Origin: Betaproteobacteria bacterium
GTDB taxonomy: Bacteria; Pseudomonadota; Gammaproteobacteria; Burkholderiales; Burkholderiaceae
NCBI GenBank assembly: GCA_009921765.1
Contig: RFXC01000091.1
Location: 1-15,786 of the forward strand
Direction of reading: 5' to 3'
Length of the DNA: 15,786 nt
Shown here: positions 14,923 through 15,786 of the stretch, one piece after another
How positions within the stretch are numbered: position 1 is the first letter of the stretch
How the letters are laid out: each line of letters opens with the position of its first letter
Made by a program: the position numbers and the translations under genes
The notes under the pieces: model-generated
The model's input: only the letters and a program-made list of their open reading frames with translations
Told to the model about the DNA's origin: nothing
Databases searched by the model: none

Positions 14923-15597
14923 GTGGCGATCAGTCCGATGGCGGCGCTCAATGACCTCGCGCCGGTGGCCTCGGTGGCCACCGTGCCCATGGTGCTCGCC
15001 GTCAGCAACGCGAGCGGCTTCAATGATCTGAAGACCATGCTCGCCCATATGCGGCAGAACCCGGGGAAGGTGAACCTCGGTTCAGGCGGGCCGGGTACCA
15101 CAGCGCATCTCGCGCAGGCGCTGTTTCTGAACCTCGCCAACGTGCAGGGCACCCTGGTGCAGTATCGCGGCACCGGGCCGGCACTGATCGATGTGATTGC
15201 CGGCACCATCGAAGGCATCATCGACCAGACGGTCACCCTCATGCCGCTCCACGCCGACAAGCGTGCCCGGGCGATTGCCGTATCGGCGCCGCAGCGGCTC
15301 CCCCGACCGCCGGATGTACCGACCTTTGGTGAAGCGGGCCTGCCGCAGTTTGACCTGTGGATCTGGAACGGGCTGGTGGCGCCCAAAGGCACGCCGCGCG
15401 CGGCGCTCGACCGGCTGGCTGCGGCCGTGTCGCAGGTCACGGACAGCCCGGAGTATGTCGAGCGGGTGGAAAAACAGTTCGCCTCGGAGATTCCGTCGGC
15501 GGCCGATCGCGGCCCAGATGGGTTCCGGCGCCTTCTGGAGCGCGACGCCTCGCGGGTGGCCGATCTGGTCAAATCAATCGGTATTCAGGGCAAGTAA
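14923..15597 (+). pseudogene. N-terminally truncated Bug/TctC binding-protein remnant
   Basis: About 224 codons matching only the C-terminal two thirds of a TctC protein. Recognisable parts are LNDLAPVASVATVPMVLAV, NPGKVNLGSGGPGTTAHL, VQYRGTGPALIDVIAGTIEG, RPPDVPTFGEAGLP and LVAPKGTPRAALDRL. The signal peptide, the PGGG strand and the NRPGA-type loop, roughly the first 100-110 residues, are absent. An in-frame TGA lies at 14917-14919, immediately before the first possible start (GTG 14923), so no longer frame exists. Without export signal and half the ligand cleft it cannot be a working receptor. Homology becomes clear around 14935-14950, close to the start of the divergent intact tctC, which suggests a recombination junction there. 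Confidence 0.8.
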
Positions 15598-15609
15598 GGC
15601 GGGCCTTAC
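15594..15609. terminator. Hairpin at the end of the tctC remnant
   Basis: GTAAGG-(CGGG)-CCTTAC forms a perfect 6-bp stem that includes the TAA stop of the truncated tctC. There is no clear U-run after it. It is a weak terminator candidate, possibly inherited from the original intact gene. Confidence 0.3.
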
Positions 15610-15786
15610 GCTCGACGTTTGGTAAAGGTCCGACCGAATGCCGGTGCAGCGATCCATCACCGAGCGGGGGGGGGTGGAGCGCGCCTCGGACGGGCTCGCC
15701 GCGCTATCGGCCTGAGCGGCGCAGTCCCCCTGCCGACTCAGCCCGCAATGGGCGGCGCAGTCCCCTCGATCTGCACCCGAAAACCC
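15598..15786. other. Non-coding right-hand tail with G9 tract
   Basis: I see no supportable gene in these 189 bases. They hold a run of nine G residues (15666-15674) and a pair of 14-bp direct repeats. A minus-strand frame is open through the region, but its residues (Gly/Asp/Cys/Ala repeats) follow from the DNA repeats and resemble no protein family I know. Confidence 0.5.
15716..15765. repeat. Pair of 14-bp direct repeats, 36-bp period
   Basis: GCGGCGCAGTCCCC occurs at 15716-15729 and again at 15752-15765. The copies sit outside coding sequence and near the window edge, so the array may continue beyond it. This resembles the short GC-rich dispersed intergenic repeats found in many Burkholderiales genomes; that link is from memory and unverified. 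Confidence 0.6.

Noticed and set aside
13932..15572. A single 546-residue minus-strand reading frame suggesting a fused or extended receptor
   Set aside because: Residues before the Met at 14900 are Arg/Ser-rich antisense of the plus-strand tctC remnant. A proper signal peptide begins exactly at 14900, so the extension is a high-GC open-frame artefact.
1..15786. CRISPR arrays, tRNAs, rRNAs, transposases, toxin-antitoxin or defence genes
   Set aside because: No repeat-spacer pattern, cloverleaf-like sequence or recognisable protein of these classes was seen on either strand by reading; very short or divergent elements could still be missed.

Overview
The window is GC-rich chromosomal DNA that looks like a betaproteobacterium of the Burkholderiales type. 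The evidence is family-level: two complete periplasmic Bug/TctC-type binding proteins and one broken one, a liv-type branched-chain/amide ABC transporter, and tightly packed, often overlapping genes. No rRNA, tRNA, CRISPR array, transposase or integrase was found. I could not run a database search, so the taxonomic call is inference.

Layout. (1) Positions 1-3347, minus strand: a compact ABC importer operon livH-livM-livG-livF, with livF running off the left edge. Its periplasmic binding protein (3522-4655) is transcribed divergently from a recognisable sigma70-like promoter. (2) Positions 4656-4730: a convergent spacer with two GC-rich hairpins. (3) Positions 4731-12972, minus strand: a probable eight-gene operon. 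Read from its promoter, the order is SDR dehydrogenase, muconate-cycloisomerase-like enolase-superfamily enzyme, M24/creatinase-fold protein, opine-dehydrogenase-family enzyme, LLM-type flavin/F420 oxidoreductase, then a tripartite tricarboxylate transporter tctC-tctB-tctA. (4) Position 13014 onward, plus strand: a PhyH-type Fe(II)/2-oxoglutarate dioxygenase, divergent from the SDR across a very short region with a shared, nearly symmetric -10 element. (5) Positions 13932-15597: an intact orphan tctC (minus) lying 22 bp head-to-head from an N-terminally truncated tctC remnant (plus). (6) Positions 15598-15786: non-coding sequence with a G9 tract and a 14-bp direct repeat.

How the genes may work together. 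Both transporters import small, probably carboxylated compounds. The central operon couples a TTT importer to enzymes that could isomerise (enolase superfamily), cleave or hydrolyse (M24/creatinase fold), oxidise a secondary amine (opine dehydrogenase) and carry out further redox steps (LLM, SDR, PhyH). This is consistent with an uptake-and-catabolism module for an N-substituted or opine-like acid. The substrate cannot be read from sequence, and I do not recognise this combination as a named pathway. The most notable single protein is the M24 member, which keeps only two of the five canonical metal ligands unchanged and so is unlikely to be a standard aminopeptidase.
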